A stretch of 19,404 nt of DNA from an uncultured Nocardioides sp. (lineage in GTDB: Bacteria; Actinomycetota; Actinomycetes; Propionibacteriales; Nocardioidaceae), in contig NZ_CAMPGZ010000064.1 of the NCBI RefSeq assembly GCF_946885725.1, forward strand, positions 1 through 19,404, written 5' to 3'. Positions 1 through 7,541 of the stretch are shown here, in pieces; the stretch's first letter is position 1, and each line of letters starts with the position of its first letter. A model generated the notes under the pieces. It ran no database searches and was not told the DNA's origin. It saw only the letters and a program-made list of their open reading frames with translations. A program made the position numbers and the translations under genes.

Positions 1-783
1 CAGGCCACGGCGTACGCCGGCGACGAGAACGGCATGACGCCCTGGAACAAGGAGGCCATCGAGGCCACCGGTGCCGAGATGCCCGCGATGATCAGCGAGG
101 CCGAGGAGCCGCCGTACGAGGAGTTCATCAAGGCGAAGCCCGACCTGATCCTCGCGACGTACAGCGGGCTGACCCAGCAGCAGTACGACAAGCTCTCCAA
201 GATCGCCCCGGTCGTCGCCTACCCCGACCAGCCGTGGGCCACCCCGTGGCGCGACGTCATCACCACCGCGGGCGAGGCGCTCGGCAAGACCGACGAGGCC
301 GAGCAGGTGCTCGACGACATCGACCAGGCCGTCGCCGAGGCCGCGAAGGCGCACCCGGAGTTCCAGGGCAAGACCATCGCTGCGGTCGCCGACTTCGGCT
401 CGTTCTACGTCTACCGCTCGGCCGACCCGCGCGTGCAGTTCCTCGAGGACCTCGGCTTCGAGGTCGCGCCGAGCGTCGAGAAGCTCGACACCGAGGAGGC
501 GTCGTTCTACTACACGCTGTCCTACGAGAACGTCGACAAGCTCGAGTCCGACGTGCTGCTGTCCTACGCCGACAGTCCGAAGACGCAGAAGGCGTTCCTC
601 AACTCCGCGTCGACCAAGACCATGCCGCAGCACGACGCCGGCACGATCGCCGAGGCCACCGGCGAGGAGCTCGTCGCCTCGGTCTCCCCGCCGACCGCCC
701 TCTCCCTGACCTGGGGCCTCGACGCCTACGTCGACCTGCTCTCCAAGGCCGCCAAGAAGGCCGACGCCAACTCCGCCTCGTAG
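1..783 (+). CDS. Iron-siderophore ABC transporter substrate-binding protein (5' truncated)
   Basis: The frame is open from base 1, so the N-terminus and any lipoprotein signal lie outside the window; 260 residues are visible, ending at TAG 781-783. The protein resembles FecB/FhuD/FepB-type class III binding proteins. The segment 'EEFIKAKPDLILATYSGLTQQQYDKL' followed by 'IAPVVAYP' is the typical 'kPDLIl...y..LskIaPvv' hallmark of this family. A long helix (about residues 92-122, ending in KAHPEF) would join the two lobes, and 'VQFLEDLGFEVAP' starts the second lobe. Such proteins capture ferric siderophores outside the membrane and hand them to a FecCD-type permease and ATPase, none of which is in the window. 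The Met at base 34 is internal, not the start. The exact ligand cannot be told from sequence. The next gene is 111 bp downstream, after a hairpin, so co-transcription is doubtful. Confidence 0.85.
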   Translation, partial: QATAYAGDENGMTPWNKEAIEATGAEMPAMISEAEEPPYEEFIKAKPDLILATYSGLTQQQYDKLSKIAPVVAYPDQPWATPWRDVITTAGEALGKTDEAEQVLDDIDQAVAEAAKAHPEFQGKTIAAVADFGSFYVYRSADPRVQFLEDLGFEVAPSVEKLDTEEASFYYTLSYENVDKLESDVLLSYADSPKTQKAFLNSASTKTMPQHDAGTIAEATGEELVASVSPPTALSLTWGLDAYVDLLSKAAKKADANSAS

Positions 784-800
784 CCACTTCGTGGCCTCAC

Positions 801-863
801 CGGCGAGGGGTCAGAAAATCAGCATCGTGGGCGGCGTGTCGCCGCACAAGTGACCCCTCGCCG
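801..863. terminator. 13-bp perfect inverted repeat, probable terminator of the binding-protein gene
   Basis: Bases 801-813 (CGGCGAGGGGTCA) are exactly complementary to 851-863. The 37-nt loop contains a second small hairpin, GCGGC 831-835 with GCCGC 841-845. It starts 17 bp after the stop of the binding-protein gene and ends 31 bp before the MarR start. There is no T-run, which is common for actinobacterial terminators. The right arm reaches into the expected -35 region of the MarR promoter, so a regulatory role is also possible. Confidence 0.5.
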
Positions 864-882
864 TACGGGGCTGTTGAACAAA

Positions 883-888
883 TAGGGT
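883..888 (+). promoter_or_regulatory. -10 element of a leaderless promoter for the marR gene
   Basis: TAGGGT fits the actinobacterial -10 pattern TANNNT and ends 6 nt before the ATG at 895, which puts the expected transcription start on or next to the start codon. No convincing -35 is visible. An alternative reading is that AGGG (884-887) acts as a weak ribosome binding site 7 nt from the ATG. Confidence 0.4.
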
Positions 889-894
889 GCGTGC

Positions 895-1389
895 ATGCCC
901 AGCAAGCTTCCCTTCGACCCCATCGACGAGGCCGCGCGCCAGTGGGGCCGTCGGTGGGAGGCCGTGCCGCAGATGCACGCGGTCACGTCGCTCATGCGCG
1001 TCCAGCAGATCCTGCTCGCGCAGCTCGACGAGATCCTCAAGCCGCACGGGCTGACCTTCGCGCGCTACGAGGCGCTGGTGCTGCTGGTCTTCTCGCGCGA
1101 GGGCGCGCTGCCGCTGGGCAAGATGGGGGAGCGGCTCCAGGTGCACGCCACCTCGGTGACCTCCCTGGTCGACCGGCTGGAGACGGCCGGTCTCGTCGTA
1201 CGGCGGCGGCACCCCGACGACGGCCGAGCGGTGCTCGCCGAGATCACCGACGAGGGCCGCGCGCTCGTCGAGAAGGCGACGGCCGACCTGGTCGAGGCGC
1301 GGTTCGCCCTGACCGCGCTCGACGAGGACCAGTTGGCGCAGCTGTCCGACCTCCTGCGCCCGGTGCGCCGCGACGCCGGGGACTTCTGA
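895..1389 (+). CDS. MarR-family transcriptional regulator
   Basis: A 164-residue protein of typical MarR length, cytoplasmic and presumably dimeric. N-terminal helices include 'VTSLMRVQQILLAQLDEILKPHGLTFARYEALVLL', the classical dimerisation and first winged-helix segment. 'LPLGKMGERLQVHATSVTSLVDRLETAGLVVRR' is the helix-turn-helix with recognition helix, and 'RHPDDGRAVLAEITDEGRAL' is the beta-wing with its conserved D-x-R. A C-terminal helix completes the dimer interface. Effectors of such proteins are often small acids, phenolics or acyl-CoAs, but none can be read here. The mutase gene follows 64 bp downstream in the same direction with a palindromic site on its promoter, so that gene is the first candidate target. 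The start at ATG 895 is supported by the -10 element just upstream and by normal family length. Confidence 0.9.
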   Translation: MPSKLPFDPIDEAARQWGRRWEAVPQMHAVTSLMRVQQILLAQLDEILKPHGLTFARYEALVLLVFSREGALPLGKMGERLQVHATSVTSLVDRLETAGLVVRRRHPDDGRAVLAEITDEGRALVEKATADLVEARFALTALDEDQLAQLSDLLRPVRRDAGDF

Positions 1390-1417
1390 CCCCTGGTCTG
1401 GCTGGGTCCGCCCTCGC

Positions 1418-1447
1418 CTGGCACCAATTAGTTGGACGTCCTAGTAT
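1418..1447 (+). promoter_or_regulatory. Leaderless promoter of the acyl-CoA mutase gene
   Basis: TAGTAT at 1442-1447 is a good -10 (TANNNT). CTGGCA at 1418-1423 is a possible -35, with an 18-bp spacer. Six bases separate the -10 from the ATG at 1454, so transcription should begin at the start codon. The sequence just before the ATG (TATTTCCTC) has no purine-rich ribosome binding site, which agrees with a leaderless mRNA. Confidence 0.6.
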
Positions 1448-1449
1448 TT
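1426..1449. promoter_or_regulatory. Palindromic operator candidate over the mutase -10 element
   Basis: A 24-bp imperfect palindrome centred between 1437 and 1438. Its perfect core is GGACGTCC (1434-1441), flanked by symmetric A/T positions; 9 of 12 base pairs are symmetric. It covers the -10 at 1442-1447, so a bound protein would block RNA polymerase. The neighbouring MarR regulator is an obvious candidate, but TetR-family repressors use sites of this size too. The site is seen directly; its ligand protein is inferred. Confidence 0.5.
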
Positions 1450-1453
1450 CCTC

Positions 1454-3205
1454 ATGACCCCTGAGGACGCCACCGCTGCCGAGACCGCCCGCGCCCGCTG
1501 GCAGGCCCGCTACGAGCAGTCGCTCGCCCGCGGCCAGGTCCGCGACGCGGACTTCACCACGCTGTCCGGCCTCGAGGTCGAGCCGGCCTACGGCACCGAC
1601 GACTCCGAGTGGCCCGGCGAGTTCCCGTTCACCCGCGGCCTCTACCCGACCGGCTACCGCGGCCGGGCGTGGACGATCCGTCAGTTCGCCGGCTTCGGCA
1701 ACGCCCAGCAGACCAACGAGCGCTACAAGATGATCCTCGGCCGCGGTGGCGGCGGGCTCAGCGTGGCGTTCGACATGCCGACGCTGATGGGCCGCGACAG
1801 CGACGACCCGCGCAGCCTCGGCGAGGTCGGCCACTGCGGCGTCGCGGTCGACTCCACCACCGACATGGACGTGCTGTTCAAGGACATCCCGCTCGGCGAC
1901 GTGACGACGTCCATGACGATCAGCGGCCCCGCCGTACCCGTGTTCTGCATGTACCTCGTCGCCGCCGAGCGCCAGGGCGTCGACCAGTCCGTGCTCAACG
2001 GCACGCTGCAGACGGACATCTTCAAGGAGTACATCGCGCAGAAGGAGTGGCTCTTCGGCCCCGAGCCGCACCTGCGCCTGATCGGCGACCTGATGGAGTA
2101 CTGCGCCGCCAACATCCCGGCGTACAAGCCCCTCTCGGTCTCCGGCTACCACATCCGCGAGGCCGGCTCGACCGCCGCGCAGGAGCTCGCGTTCACGCTG
2201 GCCGACGGCTTCGGGTACGTCGAGCTCGGCCTGTCGCGCGGGCTCGACGTCGACGTGTTCGCGCCGGGCCTGTCGTTCTTCTTCGACAGCCACGTCGACT
2301 TCTTCGAGGAGATCGCGAAGTTCCGCGCCGCCCGCCGCATCTGGGCGACCTGGCTGCGCGACGTCTACGGCGCCAAGTCCGAGAAGGCGCAGTGGATGCG
2401 GTTCCACACCCAGACGGCCGGCGTCTCGTTGACGGCGCAGCAGCCGTACAACAACGTCGTCCGCACCGGCATCGAGGCGCTCGCGGCCGTGCTCGGCGGC
2501 ACCAACTCGCTGCACACCAACGCGCTCGACGAGACCCTGGCGCTGCCGAGCGAGCAGGCCGCCGAGATCGCGCTGCGCACGCAGCAGGTGATCATGGAGG
2601 AGACCGGCGTCGTCAACGTCGCCGACCCGCTCGGCGGTTCGTGGTACGTCGAGGCGCTCACCGACCGGCTCGAGGCCGAGGCCTACAAGATCTTCGACCA
2701 GATCCTCGCGCAGGGTGGCTGGACCACCAGCTCCGCGACGCCCGAGGGCCGGCGCGCGCTCGCCGAGGAGGTCAAGACCAGCACCGGCGACTCGCACGGC
2801 GCGGTGTGGCCGATGACGCGCGGCATCCTGCGCGGCATCGAGGAGGGCTGGTTCATGTCGGAGATCGCCGAGGCGGCGTTCCAGTACCAGGTCGCGCTCG
2901 AGAAGGGCGACAAGAAGATCGTCGGCGTCAACTGCCACGAGGAGTCGGTCACCCACGAGCTCGAGATCCTGCGGGTCTCCCACGAAGTCGAGGTCGAGCA
3001 GGTACGCGAGCTCGCCGCCCGCCGCGCCGCGCGCGACCAGGCGGCCGTCGATGCCGCGATCGCGCGGGTGCTCGACGCGGCCCGCAGCGACGAGAACATG
3101 ATCCCCGCAATGCTGGACGCCTGCCGGGCCGAGGCGACGCTGGGTGAGATCTGCAACGCGCTGCGCGCGGAGTGGGGCGAGTACCGCGAGCCGGCCCGCT
3201 TCTGA
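1454..3205 (+). CDS. icmA: Isobutyryl-CoA mutase-type large subunit (acyl-CoA mutase, catalytic chain without B12 domain)
   Basis: At 583 residues it is the catalytic TIM-barrel chain alone. Methylmalonyl-CoA mutase chains are over 700 residues because a B12-binding domain follows, and this protein lacks that domain (no DxHxxG). The family opens with '[23 protein letters not shown]' and continues with '[22 protein letters not shown]' and '[17 protein letters not shown]'. Two residues set substrate choice: methylmalonyl-CoA mutase has Tyr89/Arg207, isobutyryl-CoA mutase Phe80/Gln198. Here the equivalents are Phe78 and Gln196 (in 'EYIAQKEW'), and the conserved His is 233. I therefore call isobutyryl-CoA/n-butyryl-CoA interconversion, using adenosylcobalamin. 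The small B12-binding subunit is not in the window and must be encoded elsewhere. Start ATG 1454 follows a leaderless promoter. A loop near residues 418-445 looks variable relative to relatives. Confidence 0.82.
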   Translation: MTPEDATAAETARARWQARYEQSLARGQVRDADFTTLSGLEVEPAYGTDDSEWPGEFPFTRGLYPTGYRGRAWTIRQFAGFGNAQQTNERYKMILGRGGGGLSVAFDMPTLMGRDSDDPRSLGEVGHCGVAVDSTTDMDVLFKDIPLGDVTTSMTISGPAVPVFCMYLVAAERQGVDQSVLNGTLQTDIFKEYIAQKEWLFGPEPHLRLIGDLMEYCAANIPAYKPLSVSGYHIREAGSTAAQELAFTLADGFGYVELGLSRGLDVDVFAPGLSFFFDSHVDFFEEIAKFRAARRIWATWLRDVYGAKSEKAQWMRFHTQTAGVSLTAQQPYNNVVRTGIEALAAVLGGTNSLHTNALDETLALPSEQAAEIALRTQQVIMEETGVVNVADPLGGSWYVEALTDRLEAEAYKIFDQILAQGGWTTSSATPEGRRALAEEVKTSTGDSHGAVWPMTRGILRGIEEGWFMSEIAEAAFQYQVALEKGDKKIVGVNCHEESVTHELEILRVSHEVEVEQVRELAARRAARDQAAVDAAIARVLDAARSDENMIPAMLDACRAEATLGEICNALRAEWGEYREPARF

Positions 3206-3210
3206 CGCCT

Positions 3211-3274
3211 GACAACGATTCGTCTGCGACCCGCCCGTGTGGATCACCCCGTAAATCGCAGACGAGTCGTTGTC
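3211..3274. repeat. 59-bp palindromic intergenic repeat, copy 1 (probable hairpin terminator)
   Basis: Arms 3211-3229 (GACAACGATTCGTCTGCGA) and 3256-3274 pair over 19 positions, the only imperfection being a G-U pair in RNA, around a 26-nt loop. The core 3216-3274 matches 4265-4323 at 54 of 59 positions in the same orientation. It begins 6 bp after the stop of the mutase gene and ends 15 bp before the start of the thioredoxin/TPR gene, so it probably ends the mutase transcript. No T-run follows. Confidence 0.8.
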
Positions 3275-3277
3275 CGC

Positions 3278-3283
3278 AACAAT
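3278..3283 (+). promoter_or_regulatory. Possible -10 element of the thioredoxin/TPR gene
   Basis: AACAAT sits 6 nt before the ATG at 3290. It keeps the A at position 2 and the T at position 6 but lacks the first T of TANNNT. The same spacing is seen at better hexamers in this window. If correct, the -35 region falls inside the right arm of the palindromic repeat. No ribosome binding site is visible before the ATG. Confidence 0.3.
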
Positions 3284-3289
3284 GGACAC

Positions 3290-4255
3290 ATGACGCAGCA
3301 GCCCTTCTCGCGCCCCGGTGCCGTCGACCTCTCAGCCCTGAAGCAGCGCACGGCCGCGCAGGCCGGTGGACCCGGTGGTCCGGCCGGTCCAGGCGGCGGT
3401 GCTCCCGGCGGTGGCGGCGGGGCTGGCACGGCGACCGGGTCGTACTCGCTGGAGGTCGACGAGTCGTCGTTCCAGTCCGTGCTCGAGGCGTCGATGAACG
3501 CCCTTGTGCTGCTGGCGTTCTACTCCCCGAGCCGGATGCCGGCGAGCAAGCAGCTGGCCGACGACCTGACCGCGCTGGCCGACGAGTTCGAGGGCAAGTT
3601 CCTGCTCGGCCGGGTCGACGTCGACGCGGCGCCGCAGATCGCGCAGGCCGTGCAGATCCCGTCCGTGCCGTTCGTCGTCGCGGTCGTCCAGGGCCGGCCG
3701 ATGCCGCTGCTGCAGGACGCCGCCCCGATCGAGGAGCTGCGCGCCGCGCTCACCCAGGTGATGCAGCAGCTCGCCACCCAGGGCGTGACCGGCCGGCACC
3801 AGCCGCTCAACCAGGCCGGCGCCGCCGACGAGGAGGAGACCCTCGACCCGCGCTACGCCCCGGCCCAGGAGGCGCTGGCCGCCGGTGACATCGACCGGGC
3901 CGTCGCGGAGTACCAGAAGCTCGTCGACGCCAACCCCGCCGACGCCGAGGCCGCGGGCGGGCTCGCGATGGCCAAGGTGCTCCAGCGCACCATGAACGTC
4001 GACGTGCAGCAGGCCCGGCAGGCCGCGGCCGAACGGCCCGACGACGTCGACGCGCAGACGCTCGTGGCCGACCTCGACCTCGCCGGCGGCCATGTCGAGG
4101 ACGCGTTCTCCCGGCTCGTGGACCTGGTACGCCGTACCTCCGGGGACGACCGCGACAAGGCCCGCCAGCACCTGCTCGGCCTGTTCGCCGCCGTCGGCAA
4201 CGAGGACCCGCGCGTGCTCAAGGGCCGCCAGGCGCTCGCCTCCGCGCTGTTCTGA
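3290..4255 (+). CDS. Thioredoxin-fold/TPR protein without redox cysteines (CnoX/YbbN-like)
   Basis: 321 residues. A hydrophilic start is followed by a Gly/Pro-rich linker (about 25-50), a thioredoxin-like domain (about 51-160) and TPR-like helices (about 186-318, for example 'YAPAQEALAAGDIDRAVAEYQKLVDANPADAEAAGGLA'). The fold is shown by 'ALVLLAFYSPSRMPASKQLADDL', 'FLLGRVDVDAAPQIAQAVQIPSVPFVVAV' and the cis-proline at 127. The CxxC site is replaced by Arg82-Met-Pro-Ala85, and I see no cysteine anywhere in the protein. It therefore cannot act as a thiol reductase, and resembles the YbbN/CnoX group of chaperone-like proteins. A holdase or scaffold role is inferred. I chose ATG 3290 over an in-frame ATG-like upstream start because the latter would put the palindromic repeat inside the gene. 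The gene is bounded on both sides by copies of the 59-bp repeat. Confidence 0.82.
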   Translation: MTQQPFSRPGAVDLSALKQRTAAQAGGPGGPAGPGGGAPGGGGGAGTATGSYSLEVDESSFQSVLEASMNALVLLAFYSPSRMPASKQLADDLTALADEFEGKFLLGRVDVDAAPQIAQAVQIPSVPFVVAVVQGRPMPLLQDAAPIEELRAALTQVMQQLATQGVTGRHQPLNQAGAADEEETLDPRYAPAQEALAAGDIDRAVAEYQKLVDANPADAEAAGGLAMAKVLQRTMNVDVQQARQAAAERPDDVDAQTLVADLDLAGGHVEDAFSRLVDLVRRTSGDDRDKARQHLLGLFAAVGNEDPRVLKGRQALASALF

Positions 4256-4264
4256 CGCCAACCC

Positions 4265-4323
4265 CGATTCGTCTGCGACTCGCCCGTGTGATTCACCCCG
4301 TAGATCGCAGACGAATCGTTGTC
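4265..4323. repeat. 59-bp palindromic intergenic repeat, copy 2 (bidirectional terminator between convergent genes)
   Basis: Left arm 4265-4278 pairs perfectly with 4305-4318 (14 bp). The outer stem (CAA with TTG) continues only with a bulge, because the left flank differs from copy 1. It starts 9 bp after the stop of the thioredoxin/TPR gene, and its last two bases overlap the stop codon of the convergent GNAT-NUDIX gene (TCA at 4322-4324). Both copies are preceded by TTCTGACGCC, which includes the stop codon of the upstream gene. The position suits termination of both converging transcripts. Confidence 0.8.
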
Positions 4324-5350
4324 ACCGCCCGCTCTCCGTGTACGGCGGGCCGTCCCCACGCAGCGACGCGAGGGCGGCCTCGATCCGGCGGGCGGTGAAG
4401 TCGGCGGCGCGCTCGCGGACCTGGTCGATCGTGCAGAACGCGACGTCACGGATCTCGCGGGCCTCCTTGACGACGCCGTCGAGCAGGGAGGGGTGGTGCA
4501 CGCCGCCGTCGAAGACGAGGCAGACGGCGTCGTCCCAGCCGCCCCAGGGCGGGAGCCAGTCGGTGAGGAGCAGGCCACCGGCCTGGATGGACAGCGCGAG
4601 CTCCTCGTCGACCTCACGCGACACCGCCAGGCGCGGCGACTCACCGACCTCGACGACGCCGCCGGGGAGGTCCCAGTCCTGCTTGTAGGTCAGCCGGCAC
4701 AGCAGCACCCGCTCGTCGGGGTCGCGCACGAGCAGCTGGGCGATAGCGCGCTTGCGCGGCAGGAACGAGTTGAGCAGCGAGCGGAAGCCGTCGGGCGCGG
4801 TGACCGGCGGGTCCTGGCGCAGCCGGGCGTAGAGCACGGTGTCGTGCCGCTCGCCGCGCAGCACCTCCCGGCCGCGCATGATGCCCTCGCGGTGCAGGCC
4901 GCTGCGGGTGGCGACGCGCTTGGAGGCCTCGTTGGCGTTGTTGACGTAGGCCTCGATCCGCACCAGGTCGAGCTCCTCGAACGCCCAGTCGATGAGCACG
5001 CGCACGGCGCGCACGGCGTAGCCGCGGCCCCGGTGGCCGGCGTACAGGACCCACGAGAGCTCGCCGATCCGGTCGTCCTTCACGCGGACCTCGACGTTGC
5101 CGACCAGCTGACCCTGGGCCTCGACCACGAAGTTGACCGTGCGCCGGTCGTCCTCCCAGCCGGCACGCCAGCGCTGCAGCGCCTCGAGGTACTCCTCGCG
5201 GGTGGCGGCGACCTCGGTACGGCCGAACCAGTCCGCGATGGTCTGGTCGTGCCCGGCGACGGCGGCGTCGACGTCCTCGTCGCGCCACGGCCGCAGGGTG
5301 ACGACGCCGTCGGTCAGCGTCGGCTGCTCCCCGCGCGCCGGGTCAGCCAC
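4322..5350 (-). CDS. GNAT acetyltransferase-NUDIX hydrolase fusion protein
   Basis: 342 residues from GTG 5350, which overlaps the glgB stop by 8 nt. Residues 12-178 form a GNAT N-acyltransferase domain of the RimJ/RimL kind: '[15 protein letters not shown]', '[22 protein letters not shown]' with the acetyl-CoA pyrophosphate loop R107-G-x-G110, and '[21 protein letters not shown]'. Residues 200-340 form a NUDIX domain with the box G231-x5-E237-x7-R245-E246-x2-E249-E250; the box is complete except that its late glycine is Ala252. The NUDIX half should split a nucleoside diphosphate linked to another group using Mg2+; the GNAT half should acetylate an amine or protein N-terminus. Neither substrate can be named. 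Being last in a glucan-synthesis operon makes an ADP-sugar a reasonable guess for the NUDIX half. A longer upstream reading of this frame lies inside glgB and is rejected. Confidence 0.8.
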   Translation of the reverse strand: MADPARGEQPTLTDGVVTLRPWRDEDVDAAVAGHDQTIADWFGRTEVAATREEYLEALQRWRAGWEDDRRTVNFVVEAQGQLVGNVEVRVKDDRIGELSWVLYAGHRGRGYAVRAVRVLIDWAFEELDLVRIEAYVNNANEASKRVATRSGLHREGIMRGREVLRGERHDTVLYARLRQDPPVTAPDGFRSLLNSFLPRKRAIAQLLVRDPDERVLLCRLTYKQDWDLPGGVVEVGESPRLAVSREVDEELALSIQAGGLLLTDWLPPWGGWDDAVCLVFDGGVHHPSLLDGVVKEAREIRDVAFCTIDQVRERAADFTARRIEAALASLRGDGPPYTESGR

Positions 5351-7541
5351 CGGGGGTGAGGAACACGGCGCCGAGCGGCGGCAACGTGACGGTCGCGGAC
5401 GCCGGCTGGCCGTGCCAGGGCTCGTCGGTGGCCTCGACCTTGCCCATGTTGCCGACACCCGAGCCGGCGTAGGCGTCGGCGTCGGTGTTGAGCGCCTCGA
5501 TCCACGTGCCTGCTCGGGGGAGCCCCAGCTTGTAGCCGTGGTGCGGCACGGCGGCGAAGTTCGCGACGCACACGAGCTGCTCGCCGCCGGAGCCCTTGCG
5601 GATGAAGCTGAACACGTTGCTGCTGGAGTCGTTGGCGTCGATCCACTGGAAGCCGGAGCCGTCGGTGTCCAGCGACCACAGCGCGGGGCTCTTGACGTAG
5701 AGCGAGTTCAGGTCGCGCATCAGGTCGGCGACGCCGCGGTGGTCGGGGTTGTCCAGCAGCCACCAGTCGAGCTCGCGGCTCTCGGCCCACTCGGACTCCT
5801 GGCCGAACTCCGAGCCCATGAACAACAGCTGCTTCCCGGGGTGCGCCCACATGTAGGCGAGGAAGCAGCGCAGGTTGGCCAGCTGCCGCCAGCGGTCGCC
5901 GGGCATCTTGCGCAGCAGTGAGCCCTTGCCGTGGACGACCTCGTCGTGGCTGATCGGCAGCACGTAGTTCTCGGAGTAGGCGTAGACCATCGAGAACGTC
6001 ATCTGGCCGTGGTGGTACTGGCGGTGGATGGGGTCGTTCTGGACGTAGCCGAGGCTGTCGTGCATCCAGCCCATGTTCCACTTGAAGCCGAAGCCGAGGC
6101 CGCCGAGATGGGTCGGCCGCGTGACGCCCGGCCAGGACGTCGACTCCTCGGCGATGGTGGTGGCGCCGGGCACCCGCTTGTAGACGGTGGCGTTCATCTC
6201 CTGGAGGAAGTCCACCGCCTCGAGGTTCTCGCGGCCGCCGTAGACGTTGGGGGACCACTGGCCGGGCTCACGGCTGTAGTCGAGGTAGAGCATCGACGCG
6301 ACGCCGTCGACGCGCAGGCCGTCGGCGTGGAACTCCTCGAGCCAGAACAGCGCGTTGGCCACCAGGAAGTTGCGCACCTCCTTGCGCCCGAAGTTGAAGA
6401 TGTAGGAGCCCCACTCCTTGTGCCAGCCGCGCTGCGGGTTGGGGTCCTCGTAGAGAGGGGTGCCGTCGAAGTTCGCCAGCGCCCACGGGTCGGTGGCGAA
6501 GTGGCCGGGGACCCAGTCGAGGATGACGCCGATGTCGGCCTGGTGGAACCGGTCGATCAGCCGGCGCAGACCGTCGGGGTCGCCCATGCGCGGGTCCACG
6601 GCGAAGTACGACGTGACGTGGTAGCCCCACGAGCCGCCGAACGGGTGCTGCATGACCGGCATCAGCTCGACGTGGGTGAAGCCCATGTCCTTGACGTAGT
6701 CGACGAGGCTGTCGGCCAGGTCGTCGTAGGAGTAGCTGCCGCCGCCGTGGTGCTTGCGCCACGAGTGCAGGTGCACCTCGTAGATCGACATCGGGCGCGC
6801 GTGCAGGTCGGTGCGCTCGGCGCGCGCCTTCATCCACGCGTCGTCGCCCCAGGTGTGGTGCGACTCGTGCACGATCGACGACGTGGCCGGGGCGACCTCG
6901 GCCTGGAAGGCGAGTGGGTCGGCCTTCTCGCGCCACTCGCCGTCGGCGCCGAGCACGACGTACTTGTACTTGGTACCGGCACCGACGTCCGGCACGAACA
7001 GCTCCCAGACGCCTGAGACGCCCATCTGGCGCATCGGGTGCTCGCGGCTGTCCCAGTTGTTGAAGTCGCCCTTGACCCGCACGCCGCGAGCAGCGGGCGC
7101 CCAGACCGCGAAAGACGTACCTGTGACCTTGCCGGTCGGCGAGTCGTAGCTGCGCACGTGGGCGCCGAGCACGTCCCAGAGCTGCTCGTGGCGGCCCTCG
7201 TTGATGAGGTGCAGGTCCATCTCGCCGAGGGTCGGCAGGTAGCGGTAGGGGTCGTCGACGGTCAGCGGCTCTCCGCCGGCGTACTTGACCTCGAGGCGGT
7301 AGTCCGGGACTTCGGGTGTGTCGAGCACGCCGACCCAGATGCCGTTGTGCTCGTGCTCCAGCGGCGTGCGGCCGTCGGCGGTCACCACGACCACCGACTC
7401 CGCGAGCGGTCGGAACGCGCGTATGGTCACGCTTCCGGCATGCGGGTGCGCGCCGAGGACGTCGTGCGGGTTGCCGTGCTCACCGGCGACGATCTGGTCG
7501 AGGACCGCCGCGTCGACAGGGTGGACCGCGGTCTGGCTCAT
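5343..7541 (-). CDS. glgB: 1,4-alpha-glucan branching enzyme
   Basis: 732 residues, the usual length of actinobacterial GlgB. It cuts alpha-1,4-glucan chains and rejoins them as alpha-1,6 branches. Domains in order: N1 domain ('[25 protein letters not shown]', from about 20), CBM48 ('[24 protein letters not shown]', 141-164), GH13 barrel (about 250-610) and a C-terminal beta domain. Catalytic residues are visible: nucleophile Asp412 in '[18 protein letters not shown]', acid/base Glu465 in 'TIAEEST', and Asp533 in '[14 protein letters not shown]'. The residue after the nucleophile is Gly rather than the more common Ala, a mild change. Start ATG 7541 has a strong GGAGGAG ribosome binding site. 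It overlaps the mak stop by 4 nt (ATGA), indicating translational coupling, and its own stop overlaps the next start. Confidence 0.97.
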   Translation of the reverse strand: MSQTAVHPVDAAVLDQIVAGEHGNPHDVLGAHPHAGSVTIRAFRPLAESVVVVTADGRTPLEHEHNGIWVGVLDTPEVPDYRLEVKYAGGEPLTVDDPYRYLPTLGEMDLHLINEGRHEQLWDVLGAHVRSYDSPTGKVTGTSFAVWAPAARGVRVKGDFNNWDSREHPMRQMGVSGVWELFVPDVGAGTKYKYVVLGADGEWREKADPLAFQAEVAPATSSIVHESHHTWGDDAWMKARAERTDLHARPMSIYEVHLHSWRKHHGGGSYSYDDLADSLVDYVKDMGFTHVELMPVMQHPFGGSWGYHVTSYFAVDPRMGDPDGLRRLIDRFHQADIGVILDWVPGHFATDPWALANFDGTPLYEDPNPQRGWHKEWGSYIFNFGRKEVRNFLVANALFWLEEFHADGLRVDGVASMLYLDYSREPGQWSPNVYGGRENLEAVDFLQEMNATVYKRVPGATTIAEESTSWPGVTRPTHLGGLGFGFKWNMGWMHDSLGYVQNDPIHRQYHHGQMTFSMVYAYSENYVLPISHDEVVHGKGSLLRKMPGDRWRQLANLRCFLAYMWAHPGKQLLFMGSEFGQESEWAESRELDWWLLDNPDHRGVADLMRDLNSLYVKSPALWSLDTDGSGFQWIDANDSSSNVFSFIRKGSGGEQLVCVANFAAVPHHGYKLGLPRAGTWIEALNTDADAYAGSGVGNMGKVEATDEPWHGQPASATVTLPPLGAVFLTPGG

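Noticed and set aside
1244..3289. Long minus-strand open frame (681 codons) opposite the mutase gene
   Set aside because: It mirrors the codon bias of icmA; the product is Arg/Asp/Val-rich low-complexity sequence with no family resemblance, and it crosses several real gene boundaries.
3364..3430. Gly/Pro-coding GC-rich tract as a simple-sequence repeat or phase-variation site
   Set aside because: The GGN/CCN codons are varied and form no exact tandem unit of useful length; it reads as an ordinary flexible linker.
3211..4323. Integron cassette with attC sites around the thioredoxin/TPR gene
   Set aside because: A gene followed by a 59-nt imperfect palindrome is reminiscent of attC, but the core sites RYYYAAC and GTTRRRY are not met in either copy (for example GTTGTCC, GTTGTCA) and no integrase is present.
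5351..5458. N-terminal extension of the GNAT-NUDIX protein to 378 residues
   Set aside because: The extra 36 residues are Arg/Ser/Pro-rich shadow sequence inside glgB. GTG 5350 overlaps the glgB stop, as at the other operon junctions, and directly precedes the GNAT domain.
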